From positions 372,001-436,000 of the forward strand of contig NZ_JAHXDI010000001.1 of NCBI RefSeq assembly GCF_023091865.1: a stretch of 64,000 nt of DNA. Direction: 5' to 3'. Position numbers and translations under genes: made by a program. Under the pieces are notes generated by a model. The model made no database searches and was not told the DNA's origin. It saw only the letters and a list, made by a program, of their open reading frames with translations. Of the stretch, positions 37,461-44,356 are shown in pieces. This DNA is from Chromohalobacter moromii (GTDB lineage Bacteria; Pseudomonadota; Gammaproteobacteria; Pseudomonadales; Halomonadaceae). The stretch's first letter is position 1. Each line of letters opens with the position of its first letter.

Positions 37461-37760
37461 ATGGCGAGCGGATTTCAACGTGGCAAAAAACGTACCCCCA
37501 AGCTCGAGGGGCGCGGCCAACTGGAAAGCGTCGAGCGTGAAGGGCCGTTCAAGGAATGGCTGGGGATGCCCGATCTCTACCGCTATTCCCTGGTCGTCGA
37601 TGGTGAAACCTACAGCTATCAGACTGAGGATGCCGAACTGCCCGTTTCGGTCGGTGATCGTGTAGTGTTTCGCTACAAGGAAACCCGTGCGGGTAACTGG
37701 GTCGACCGTAATTCGCTCGGAGTGGCGATCGATCCCTCCACGTATCAGCGCGATTCTTGA
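37461..37760 (+). CDS. Small conserved-looking protein of unknown function
   Basis: 99 residues, not recognised. The N-terminus is basic (residues 7-14, 'RGKKRTPK'), and the rest looks like a small beta-barrel: alternating strands 'YRYSLVVDGETYSYQTED', 'LPVSVGDRVVFRYKE' and 'WVDRNSLGVAIDP'. The phrase 'VGDRVVFRY' is typical of OB-fold or SH3-like barrels, so nucleic-acid binding is possible but not demonstrated. AGGAGGGGAG precedes the ATG, a strong site. It lies 65 bases after dnaB in the same direction and is followed by a hairpin. Confidence 0.75.
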   Translation: MASGFQRGKKRTPKLEGRGQLESVEREGPFKEWLGMPDLYRYSLVVDGETYSYQTEDAELPVSVGDRVVFRYKETRAGNWVDRNSLGVAIDPSTYQRDS

Positions 37761-38112
37761 TGCATCGCATGGGGTCAACGCAGGGGCCGGTACGCCGGCC
37801 CCTGGCGAGCGTCGTTCGCAGGGCCTGGGCACGTCTCGCTGTTTGAACGTTTCATATCTTCTCCTTCCTTTACGTATTTCCCTCGCCAAGCGCGCAAATA
37901 GTGGAACTTCTTGTGCGGCGATGCGTCTCAATAAGTGTATTTCCCCTTTCCAGTCAAGGTTTAGGTGGGTAATACGCCCCTCGACGAGACGTTGATCGCT
38001 GTCCCCGTCATACTTGTTGCAACATGCTTGTCATATGAACAAGGCAAGCTGAACGTGCGCTGCGGTAGGTGGCGTATGTCTTGTCGAATTTTATTTTCTC
38101 AAGGAGAACATT
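37761..38112. other. Intergenic region with hairpin and AT-rich promoter zone
   Basis: 352 bases without a convincing gene. A 10-bp hairpin lies near the left end (37781-37804). The right part is richer in A and T, contains a near-palindrome CTTGTCATATGAACAAG at 38027-38043, and ends in AAGGAG before the next gene. The promoter of the following gene must be here. Confidence 0.6.
37781..37804 (+). terminator. Hairpin after the small gene downstream of dnaB
   Basis: CAGGGGCCGG and CCGGCCCCTG form a perfect 10-bp stem with a TACG loop, 20 bases after the stop. No T-run follows, so it may be a transcript-end stabiliser rather than an intrinsic terminator. Confidence 0.5.
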
Positions 38113-38415
38113 ATGGAAATTAACGAACTCAAACACTTCGTGGATGCGGAGCATAACTTCGAAATTCGCGTCATCAGCCACGCGGGCAGTCGTCTATACC
38201 GCGTCGAGATGGAGGACATCGAAGGCCAGCACTACCCGCTGATGCGGCGTGGCAAACCGATGCTGTTTCGTGCCCTGGACGATGTCTATGCAGAGCTCAA
38301 GCAGGCAGGGATCCATCGTGCCTATCTCGTACAGTGGGTTGCCCATGATGAGATGGTCGGTCGTGACACGCATTATCAATCCCCGCTGACGTCGCGCATG
38401 CCGTTGGTATTTTGA
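38113..38415 (+). CDS. Small DUF6482-like protein
   Basis: A 100-residue soluble protein: 'MEINELKHFVDAEHNFEIRVISH', then 'SRLYRVEMEDIEGQHYPLM' and a C-terminal helix 'DDVYAELKQAGIHRAYLVQ' ending in 'PLVF'. The pattern fits small gammaproteobacterial proteins annotated as DUF6482; function is unknown. AAGGAG precedes the ATG. It stands alone behind a 350-base intergenic zone and is convergent with the photolyase gene. Confidence 0.78.
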   Translation: MEINELKHFVDAEHNFEIRVISHAGSRLYRVEMEDIEGQHYPLMRRGKPMLFRALDDVYAELKQAGIHRAYLVQWVAHDEMVGRDTHYQSPLTSRMPLVF

Positions 38416-38484
38416 CGTCCCATGCATGACCCATCCGACGCGCGTTCGACGCTTCATTCACCAACCGTAGTGTTACATTTATAG

Positions 38485-38523
38485 CCCGGCGAGCCGCCGG
38501 GGCCTGGGTGCGAAGGCACCGGG
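38485..38523. terminator. Two small hairpins between convergent genes
   Basis: CCCGGCG/CGCCGGG with an AGC loop (38485-38501) is followed by GGTGC/GCACC with a GAAG loop (within 38502-38523) and ATTTCT. They lie between the DUF6482-like gene and the photolyase gene and probably end transcription from the left. Confidence 0.45.
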
Positions 38524-38542
38524 CATTTCTACCCGCCTAGCG

Positions 38543-38574
38543 TTACTCTCCATAACAAGCATTACTCTCCATAA
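38543..38574. repeat. 13-bp direct repeat spanning the photolyase stop codon
   Basis: TTACTCTCCATAA occurs at 38543-38555 and 38562-38574, period 19. The right copy includes the photolyase stop codon and its last codons (Tyr-Gly-Glu-stop), the left copy repeats them just downstream, as if a short duplication arose at the gene end. Confidence 0.8.
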
Positions 38575-40136
38575 TCTGTTGCATGCTGCCCTTGCCCATA
38601 AGGGCGCGTCCACGTCAGCGTATCGAGAAAAGTCTCCGCCTGTTCGCGTAATGCCCGACGCTTCTCCGTCGACATCTTGTTGAGCGTGCCGTAAATGACG
38701 CGCATGCGCGGATTATCGGCAAGCGGGTCGGCATGGCGTTCCAGGAAGCGCCAGTACAAGGCGTTGAACGGACATGCGTCGTCGCCCACGCTTTGGCGTG
38801 GATCATAGCGACACTGAGTGCAGTGGTCCGACATGCGGTCGATGTACTTGCCCGAGGCGCAATAGGGTTTGGAGCCCAAGTAACCGCCGTCGGCATGCAG
38901 GACCATGCCCAGTGTGTTGGGCAGTTCGACCCATTCGCAGGCATCGGCGTAGACGGCAAGATACCAGTCGCACAAAGCGGCGGGACGCACGTCGCATAGC
39001 AGCGCGAAGTTGCCAGTGATCATCAGGCGCTGGATGTGATGCGCATAGGCATTGTCATGCGTCATTTCGATGGCGCGTTTGAGGCAGCGCAAATCGGTGT
39101 CGCCATTCCAGTAGCATGCGGGAAGCCCACGTTCGGCAGCGAGGCGGTTGTCGCGCTTGTAGTCGGGCATGTGATGCCAGTAAATGCCGCGCACGTATTC
39201 TCGCCAGCCCAGGATTTGTCGGATGAATCCCTCGACCGCGTTGAGGGGCGCCGCGCCACGCCACCAAGCGTTCTCGGCGGCCTTGCAGACTTCGTCGGGC
39301 AACAACAGGCCGATATTGAGCGCAGCGGAGAGTCGCGAGTGAAAGAGGTAGGGCGACTTATCGCTGATGGCATCCTGATAATGCCCGAAACAAGGCAAGG
39401 CATGAGTGATGAAATGCCGAAGGTCGGCAAGTGCCTGACGCCGTGTGACGGGCCAGTTGAAGCCTGCCAGCGTGCCGAAATGATCATCGAAATGCGTTGC
39501 CACGAGCGCCAACACTTCGCGTGTCAGTGTATCCTGGCGGTGTCGAGGCGCAGAGGGTGGTGGCGGTGCGTCATCGATGGGAAGGCGGTTGTCGTGATCG
39601 AAGTTCCATTGTCCCCCGACAGGTGCGTCTGCTTCCATGAGCATGCCGGTATGACGTCGCATCATGCGGTAGAAGTCTTCCATGCGAGGCCGTTTTCGTC
39701 CTTCCATCCATTGGGCAAAGCGCTGCCGAGAACAAAAGAAACGCGTGTCTTCGAGTACTCGCCAGCGGGGGCCAACGCGGCTTTTGCGGCGTGACTCGAT
39801 GGCCTTTGCCAAACGCCACTCGCCGGGTAGGGTCACCTGGATCTCGTCACACCCATGCAATTGGGCCACTCGCTCGGCCTCGGGGGTCAATTGCTGCGTA
39901 TTGTCGGTATCGTCGAGGGTGCTGTAATGCACCTGGAATCCCCGCTGTCGCAGGGTGGCGGCGAAATGTCGCATCGCGGCCAGCATCATGGCGATTTTCT
40001 GAGGGTGGTGGGGGACGTAACGACCCTCTTCACCGACTTCGCAGAGTGCGATGACCGCATTTTCCGGTGCTGACTCTAGAATAGGAAGCGTCAGGCTGAG
40101 TTGGTCGCCGAGGATCAAGCGTAATGTCTTGGACAT
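38562..40136 (-). CDS. FeS-cluster (6-4)-type photolyase / cryptochrome-related protein
   Basis: A 524-residue flavoprotein of the 'deoxyribodipyrimidine photolyase-related' (FeS-BCP) class, whose studied members (e.g. PhrB of Agrobacterium) repair (6-4) photoproducts with light. N-terminal Rossmann-like domain (LRLILGDQLSLTLPIL), then a helical FAD domain with 'GWREYVRGIYWHHMPDYK' and 'WVELPNTLGMVLHADGG'. Cysteines in 'LLCDVRPA', 'PYCASGKYI', 'DHCTQCRYDPR' and 'DDACPFNALYW' supply the [4Fe-4S] ligands. It is divergent from hemH; the 109-base gap contains an inverted repeat. No other photolyase is in the window. Confidence 0.92.
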   Translation of the reverse strand: MSKTLRLILGDQLSLTLPILESAPENAVIALCEVGEEGRYVPHHPQKIAMMLAAMRHFAATLRQRGFQVHYSTLDDTDNTQQLTPEAERVAQLHGCDEIQVTLPGEWRLAKAIESRRKSRVGPRWRVLEDTRFFCSRQRFAQWMEGRKRPRMEDFYRMMRRHTGMLMEADAPVGGQWNFDHDNRLPIDDAPPPPSAPRHRQDTLTREVLALVATHFDDHFGTLAGFNWPVTRRQALADLRHFITHALPCFGHYQDAISDKSPYLFHSRLSAALNIGLLLPDEVCKAAENAWWRGAAPLNAVEGFIRQILGWREYVRGIYWHHMPDYKRDNRLAAERGLPACYWNGDTDLRCLKRAIEMTHDNAYAHHIQRLMITGNFALLCDVRPAALCDWYLAVYADACEWVELPNTLGMVLHADGGYLGSKPYCASGKYIDRMSDHCTQCRYDPRQSVGDDACPFNALYWRFLERHADPLADNPRMRVIYGTLNKMSTEKRRALREQAETFLDTLTWTRPYGQGQHATDYGE

Positions 40137-40149
40137 GAGTTATCCAAAT

Positions 40150-40177
40150 GTTATACAAATCGTTCTCATAGTATAAC
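40150..40177. promoter_or_regulatory. Inverted repeat between photolyase and hemH genes
   Basis: GTTATAC at 40150-40156 and GTATAAC at 40171-40177 form a perfect 7-bp inverted repeat with 21-base spacing, two helical turns. The centre, read on the minus strand, contains ATGAGAACGATTTG, which resembles a Fur-type core. Either a light-responsive regulator (photolyase side) or an iron regulator (hemH side) could bind here; not resolved. Confidence 0.45.
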
Positions 40178-40245
40178 GCGATAAGCTTAACGTGCCTGTG
40201 GCTTGTTACACTGATCTGCCACGGTCTTTTACAGGAGAGGTTTCA

Positions 40246-41232
40246 ATGGGGTCAGCTCCCTTCGGTGTCATGCTCGTCAATCTTGGCACGCCCGAGGCCC
40301 CGACGGCGTCAGCGGTGCGTCGCTATCTGGCGGAGTTTCTCGGTGATCGGCGCGTGATCGACCTGCCGCGCGCCAAGTGGCTGCCGATTCTGCATGGTGT
40401 CATCCTGCGCATTCGACCGCCGCGTGTCGCCAAATCGTATGCCGCCGTGTGGGGGAAAGATGGCTCGCCACTGCTCGCCATCGGGCGCCGCCAGCAAAGT
40501 GCGCTGAAGGAACGACTGGCGACGCGTATGGGCACCGAAATCCCCGTCGAGCTGGCGATGACCTATGGCAAGCCCAGTATGGAGGAGGCCGGACTGGCGT
40601 TACGCGACGCCGGGGTCGAGCGCATTCTGGTGCTGCCCCTGTACCCGCAGTTTTCCGCCACGACGACGGGGGCGGTATTCGACCGCTTGGCGCGCGCCCT
40701 AGCGCCGTGTCCGCATTTGCCGGAGTTGCGTTTCGTGCGCGACTATCATAACCATCCGGCCTATATCGAGGCGCTGGCAGAAAGCGTTCGCGAGCATTGG
40801 ACGGTGCATGGCCGGCAACCACGCCTGCTGTTTTCCTATCACGGCATTCCCAAGCGCTACGCCGATGCCGGCGATCCTTACCCACGGCATTGCGAAGAGA
40901 CCAGCCGCCTGGTGGCCGAGGCGTTGGGGCTCGAGGCGGATGAATGGCGACAGACTTACCAGTCGCGTTTCGGGCGCGAAGAATGGCTCAAGCCGTATAC
41001 CGACGAAACCTTGAAGGCATGGGGCGCCGAGGGTGTTGAAGGCGTCAATGTGATCAGCCCCGCTTTTGCCGCCGACTGCCTGGAAACGCTGGAAGAGCTC
41101 GAGGTCGAAAATCGTGGCTATTTCGAGGAGGCGGGCGGCGGTAACTACCAGTACATTCCCGCGCTCAACGATCGTCAGGATCATATCGATCTGCTGGCCT
41201 CGCTCGTCGAGCAGCATACCCAGGGTTGGTAA
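40246..41232 (+). CDS. hemH: Ferrochelatase
   Basis: Inserts Fe2+ into protoporphyrin IX in the last step of haem synthesis. 328 residues. Visible blocks: N-terminal 'GVMLVNLGTPEAPTASAVRRYLAEFL', the active-site histidine in 'LLFSYHGIPKRYADAGDPYPRHCEET', the 'YQSRFGREEWLKPYTDETL' segment and the glutamate in 'FAADCLETLEELEVENRGYFEEAGG'. The cluster-binding C-terminal cysteines of some ferrochelatases are absent. The frame is open upstream to 40192, but ATG at 40246 follows AGGAGAGG. A 13-bp hairpin follows, shared with the convergent mrp operon. Confidence 0.95.
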   Translation: MGSAPFGVMLVNLGTPEAPTASAVRRYLAEFLGDRRVIDLPRAKWLPILHGVILRIRPPRVAKSYAAVWGKDGSPLLAIGRRQQSALKERLATRMGTEIPVELAMTYGKPSMEEAGLALRDAGVERILVLPLYPQFSATTTGAVFDRLARALAPCPHLPELRFVRDYHNHPAYIEALAESVREHWTVHGRQPRLLFSYHGIPKRYADAGDPYPRHCEETSRLVAEALGLEADEWRQTYQSRFGREEWLKPYTDETLKAWGAEGVEGVNVISPAFAADCLETLEELEVENRGYFEEAGGGNYQYIPALNDRQDHIDLLASLVEQHTQGW

Positions 41233-41268
41233 CGCCGCCCATCGCTTCGACGAGGCACCTGTACGTCA

Positions 41269-41299
41269 GACGCCCGATGGCATGAAGCCATCGGGCGTC
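41269..41299. terminator. Bidirectional hairpin between hemH and mrpG
   Basis: GACGCCCGATGGC and GCCATCGGGCGTC form a perfect 13-bp stem with an ATGAA loop, 36 bases after hemH and 23 bases from the mrpG stop. T-runs are weak on both sides. Confidence 0.75.
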
Positions 41300-41322
41300 G
41301 TCTGTTGGACGCCAGGCGCAGC

Positions 41323-41724
41323 TCAGGGCAGTTTGGAACTGCCTTGGGGCGTTTCCTCGAGAGTGCGCTCATCGTCGTCTTCCTGAAGCTCCTCTGGGTT
41401 GCCGCGGGTCCTAGGGTCGCGCTCGAGCTTCTGATGCAAGGCGCTCTTGCTCAGCAGATGTGCGGAGACTGGAGCAGTAATGAACAAAAAGATGGTGATC
41501 AGTAGTTCCTGCAGGCTGGGACCGCTTTCGAGCAGGCTGAAATAGGCGATCGAGGCCAGCAGTACACAGCCGACGCCGAGCGTAGAAATCTTCGAGGGAC
41601 CGTGCAGGCGCATGTAGAAGTCTTTCATGCGTGCCAGCCCTAGTGAGCCAATCAAGGCGAAGATGCTACCGGCGATCAAGAAGAAGGCGATGACGCCTTC
41701 CATCAAGGTATATAAGGCAATCAT
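41323..41724 (-). CDS. mrpG: Mrp Na+/H+ antiporter subunit G
   Basis: 133 residues with three membrane helices in the first 95 residues ('GVIAFFLIAGSIFALIGSLGLARMKDFYMRLHGPSKISTLGVG' pattern of MnhG/MrpG, given here in pieces by helix) and a long charged C-terminal tail (about 96-133, Arg/Glu/Asp-rich). It is the last gene of the mrp operon, ten bases after mrpF. Part of the hetero-oligomeric membrane complex that exports Na+ in exchange for protons. Confidence 0.93.
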   Translation of the reverse strand: MIALYTLMEGVIAFFLIAGSIFALIGSLGLARMKDFYMRLHGPSKISTLGVGCVLLASIAYFSLLESGPSLQELLITIFLFITAPVSAHLLSKSALHQKLERDPRTRGNPEELQEDDDERTLEETPQGSSKLP

Positions 41725-41734
41725 GGTCCCTCCG

Positions 41735-42004
41735 CTATTCGATGATATCGCCGCGCAGCAAGTACTTGCATACCGCCACGGTACTCACGAAACCGAGCAT
41801 GGCGATCAGTAGCGCCGCTTCGAAATAGGTGCGATGCCCTAGCCAGATACCGAACAGCACGATCAAGGCGATGGAGTTCACGTACATGGTATCCAGCGCC
41901 AGGATGCGGTCAGGTAAGCTGGGGCCGATTGCGACACGGTAGAGGTTGAGTACGATCGCGACCGATAGCAACGCCACGCTGACCTTGAGGGCAAAATCTA
42001 GCAT
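41735..42004 (-). CDS. mrpF: Mrp Na+/H+ antiporter subunit F
   Basis: 89 residues, three membrane helices, with the family block 'YRVAIGPSLPDRILALDTMYVNSIAL'. Its start overlaps the end of mrpE by seven bases, indicating translational coupling. Confidence 0.94.
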   Translation of the reverse strand: MLDFALKVSVALLSVAIVLNLYRVAIGPSLPDRILALDTMYVNSIALIVLFGIWLGHRTYFEAALLIAMLGFVSTVAVCKYLLRGDIIE

Positions 42005-42495
42005 TCGAAGATCTCCTTGAGCGGACGCTCGTAGCGCTCATGGATATGACGTTTCATGTCGCCGATATCATCCACATCCAAGACGTGGATCAACAGGGTT
42101 TTGCCATCCATGCGCAGGTGCGCCGAAACCGTCCCAGGTGTCAGGGTGATGGTGCTGGCCAGCATGGTGATCGCGAAATTCTCCTGCAGCGTGAGCGGGT
42201 ACTCGACGAAGGCAGGACGTGCCCGTCCTCGCGGATCGAGTATGACCTTGGAGGCCTCCAGGTTGGCGACCACGATATCGAGCAGCACCCGAAAGAAGTA
42301 ACGCACCATGAGCCAAGGTTTCTTGATCCTGGGTTGTGCTTCCCAGAAGGGCTTAGTAATCAGTGGGATGACGATGGCCAGAAATCCGCCGAGCAGCCAG
42401 TGACCCAAGGCAACGCCATTCATCAACAGCAGCCACACGATCAGTAGCAAGACCGACAACAGCGGCATCGGTAGCCACTTGCGAGGACGAATCAT
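41998..42495 (-). CDS. mrpE: Mrp Na+/H+ antiporter subunit E
   Basis: 165 residues with two or three N-terminal helices (about 10-50) and a conserved cytoplasmic part including 'ANLEASKVIL', 'FVEYPLTLQENFAITMLAS' and 'TLTPGTVSAHL', typical of MnhE/MrpE. It overlaps mrpD by four bases (ATGA) and mrpF by seven. Confidence 0.95.
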   Translation of the reverse strand: MIRPRKWLPMPLLSVLLLIVWLLLMNGVALGHWLLGGFLAIVIPLITKPFWEAQPRIKKPWLMVRYFFRVLLDIVVANLEASKVILDPRGRARPAFVEYPLTLQENFAITMLASTITLTPGTVSAHLRMDGKTLLIHVLDVDDIGDMKRHIHERYERPLKEIFEC

Positions 42496-44003
42496 GTATC
42501 ACCTCCAGTGTCGCCGCGGGCGATAATGGATTCTACATACGCATCACGGTCGAGCAATTGAGCGGCAGTCGCCTGGGTGAATGCCGTAATGGGGCCGGCG
42601 AAGGCCACCATTAGCGGCGCACAGCCGATCAGCATGAGCGTGCCGGTGACGCGCAGTGGGCCCAGCGTGATGCCGGTCTTCTCGCCCGATGCCCGCCAGA
42701 AGATGGTCGAGCCGGTACGCGATAGTGCTATCAAGGAAGCGAGCCCGCTACCTAGAAGAATCGGCCACAACCAATGCTGCTGTGCCGTCGTTGCGGCCTG
42801 AAGCAGCAGGGCCTTGCCGAAGGCACCGGAAAGCGGCGGCAAGCCGGCCATGGCGATGGTGCCGGCGAAGAACATCAGCCCCAGTGTAGCGGGCTGCGTC
42901 AGCGTACGAGACTGTACGATACGGGCCCCGGCCTTGCCGCGTTGCTGTGCAATGGCATCGACCAACAGAAACATGCCTCCACTGACCAGGGTGGTGTGGA
43001 TCAAGTAATACAGCAGTGAGCCCAACGCGACTTCGCTGTGCATGCCGATACCCGCTAAAAGTGTGCCCACCGAGACCAGAATCAGATACGCCACCTGGGT
43101 GCGCATGTCGCGTGCGGATAACACGCCTACGGCACCGAGCGCGAGCGTGGCCAAGCCTAGCCACCATATCCACGGCTGGGCGAGATTGGCCAGGGGACCG
43201 GCCTGCTCACCGAAGATCAGCGTATACACACGGATGATCGAATAGATCCCGACCTTGGTCATGATCGCGAAAAGGGCTGCTATAGGCGCCGGCGCGGCGG
43301 CATAGGCCCGTGGCAACCAGAAGTATAGCGGCAACATGGCTGCCTTGAGCCCGAACACGATCAGCAGCAACAGAGCGCCAGCCTTTACCAGTCCCAGGTC
43401 GGCGGTATCCAGCGTGGTCACGACTGCTGACATGTCGGCCATGTTGAGCGTGCCCATGGTGCCGTAGAGGATGCCCAGCGCGATCAGAAACAGCATCGAG
43501 CCTAGCAAGTTGAGCGCCACGTAATGAAAGCCGGCGTGCGTGCGGGCCTTGCCGCCGCCGTGCATCAACAACGCATAAGAAGCGATGAGCAGTACTTCGA
43601 AGAAGACGAATAGGTTGAAGAGATCGCCGGTCAGAAAGGCGCCGTTGATGCCCATCAGTTGCAGCTGGAACAACCCGTGAAAGTTAGAGCCTTGCTCGTC
43701 GTCACCGGCACAGGCATAGAGCAAGCTGCCCAGCGCCAGTAGCGACGTAAGCAGCACCATCAGGGCGGATAGACGGTCGAGTACTAGAATGATGCCAAAT
43801 GGCGGTTGCCAGTCGCCCAAAGCGTAATAGCGGATGGTATCGTCGGTGCTGTCGGCGACCAGCAAGATTCCTATCACTACCAGGGCGATCGTCGAGAGTA
43901 CGTTAGCTGTGCGGCGTAAGGTAAGCGCGCCGCCACGATGGATCAGCAATGCCACTCCAGTGAGCAGCGGCAAAAGAACCGGCAGAATGATCAAATGCTG
44001 CAT
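42492..44003 (-). CDS. mrpD: Mrp Na+/H+ antiporter subunit D
   Basis: 503 residues, about fourteen helices, homologous to the antiporter-like subunits of respiratory complex I (NuoM/NuoN). The conserved glutamate-containing helix ('FLTGDLFNLFVFFEVLLIASYALL') and the lysine-containing segment ('GLKAAMLPLYFWLPRAYAAAP') are visible and form the proton path. Its start shares one base with the end of mrpC and its end overlaps mrpE by four. Confidence 0.95.
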   Translation of the reverse strand: MQHLIILPVLLPLLTGVALLIHRGGALTLRRTANVLSTIALVVIGILLVADSTDDTIRYYALGDWQPPFGIILVLDRLSALMVLLTSLLALGSLLYACAGDDEQGSNFHGLFQLQLMGINGAFLTGDLFNLFVFFEVLLIASYALLMHGGGKARTHAGFHYVALNLLGSMLFLIALGILYGTMGTLNMADMSAVVTTLDTADLGLVKAGALLLLIVFGLKAAMLPLYFWLPRAYAAAPAPIAALFAIMTKVGIYSIIRVYTLIFGEQAGPLANLAQPWIWWLGLATLALGAVGVLSARDMRTQVAYLILVSVGTLLAGIGMHSEVALGSLLYYLIHTTLVSGGMFLLVDAIAQQRGKAGARIVQSRTLTQPATLGLMFFAGTIAMAGLPPLSGAFGKALLLQAATTAQQHWLWPILLGSGLASLIALSRTGSTIFWRASGEKTGITLGPLRVTGTLMLIGCAPLMVAFAGPITAFTQATAAQLLDRDAYVESIIARGDTGGDT

Positions 44004-44356
44004 CAGGACTTGTCCTCCCGCGGCTCGTCGACGCGGTTGCCGTTGACGTGGTCGCTGCCCACGTCACCGCGTACGCGCATGGCGAGAATCACCGAGAAGG
44101 CGGTCATGGCAAAGCCGATGACGATGGCGGTAAGCACCAAGGCCTGCGGTAGCGGGTCGGCGTACTTACCGGCGCCATCGCTTATCACGGCCGCACCGTC
44201 GGTGGTAAGCCCGCCGGTTGAGAACAAGAACAGATTGACGGCATAGGACAACAACGTCAGGCCGACAACCACGGGAAAGGTTCGCCCGCGTAGCGCCAGA
44301 TACAATCCGCTGGCGGCCAGGATCCCCGTGGTGGTCGCGAATAGCGCTTCCATCAC
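44003..44356 (-). CDS. mrpC: Mrp Na+/H+ antiporter subunit C
   Basis: 117 residues, three helices, related to NuoK of complex I: '[21 protein letters not shown]', 'NLFLFSTGG', and '[21 protein letters not shown]'. The start overlaps the fused mrpA gene by four bases. Confidence 0.95.
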   Translation of the reverse strand: MMEALFATTTGILAASGLYLALRGRTFPVVVGLTLLSYAVNLFLFSTGGLTTDGAAVISDGAGKYADPLPQALVLTAIVIGFAMTAFSVILAMRVRGDVGSDHVNGNRVDEPREDKS

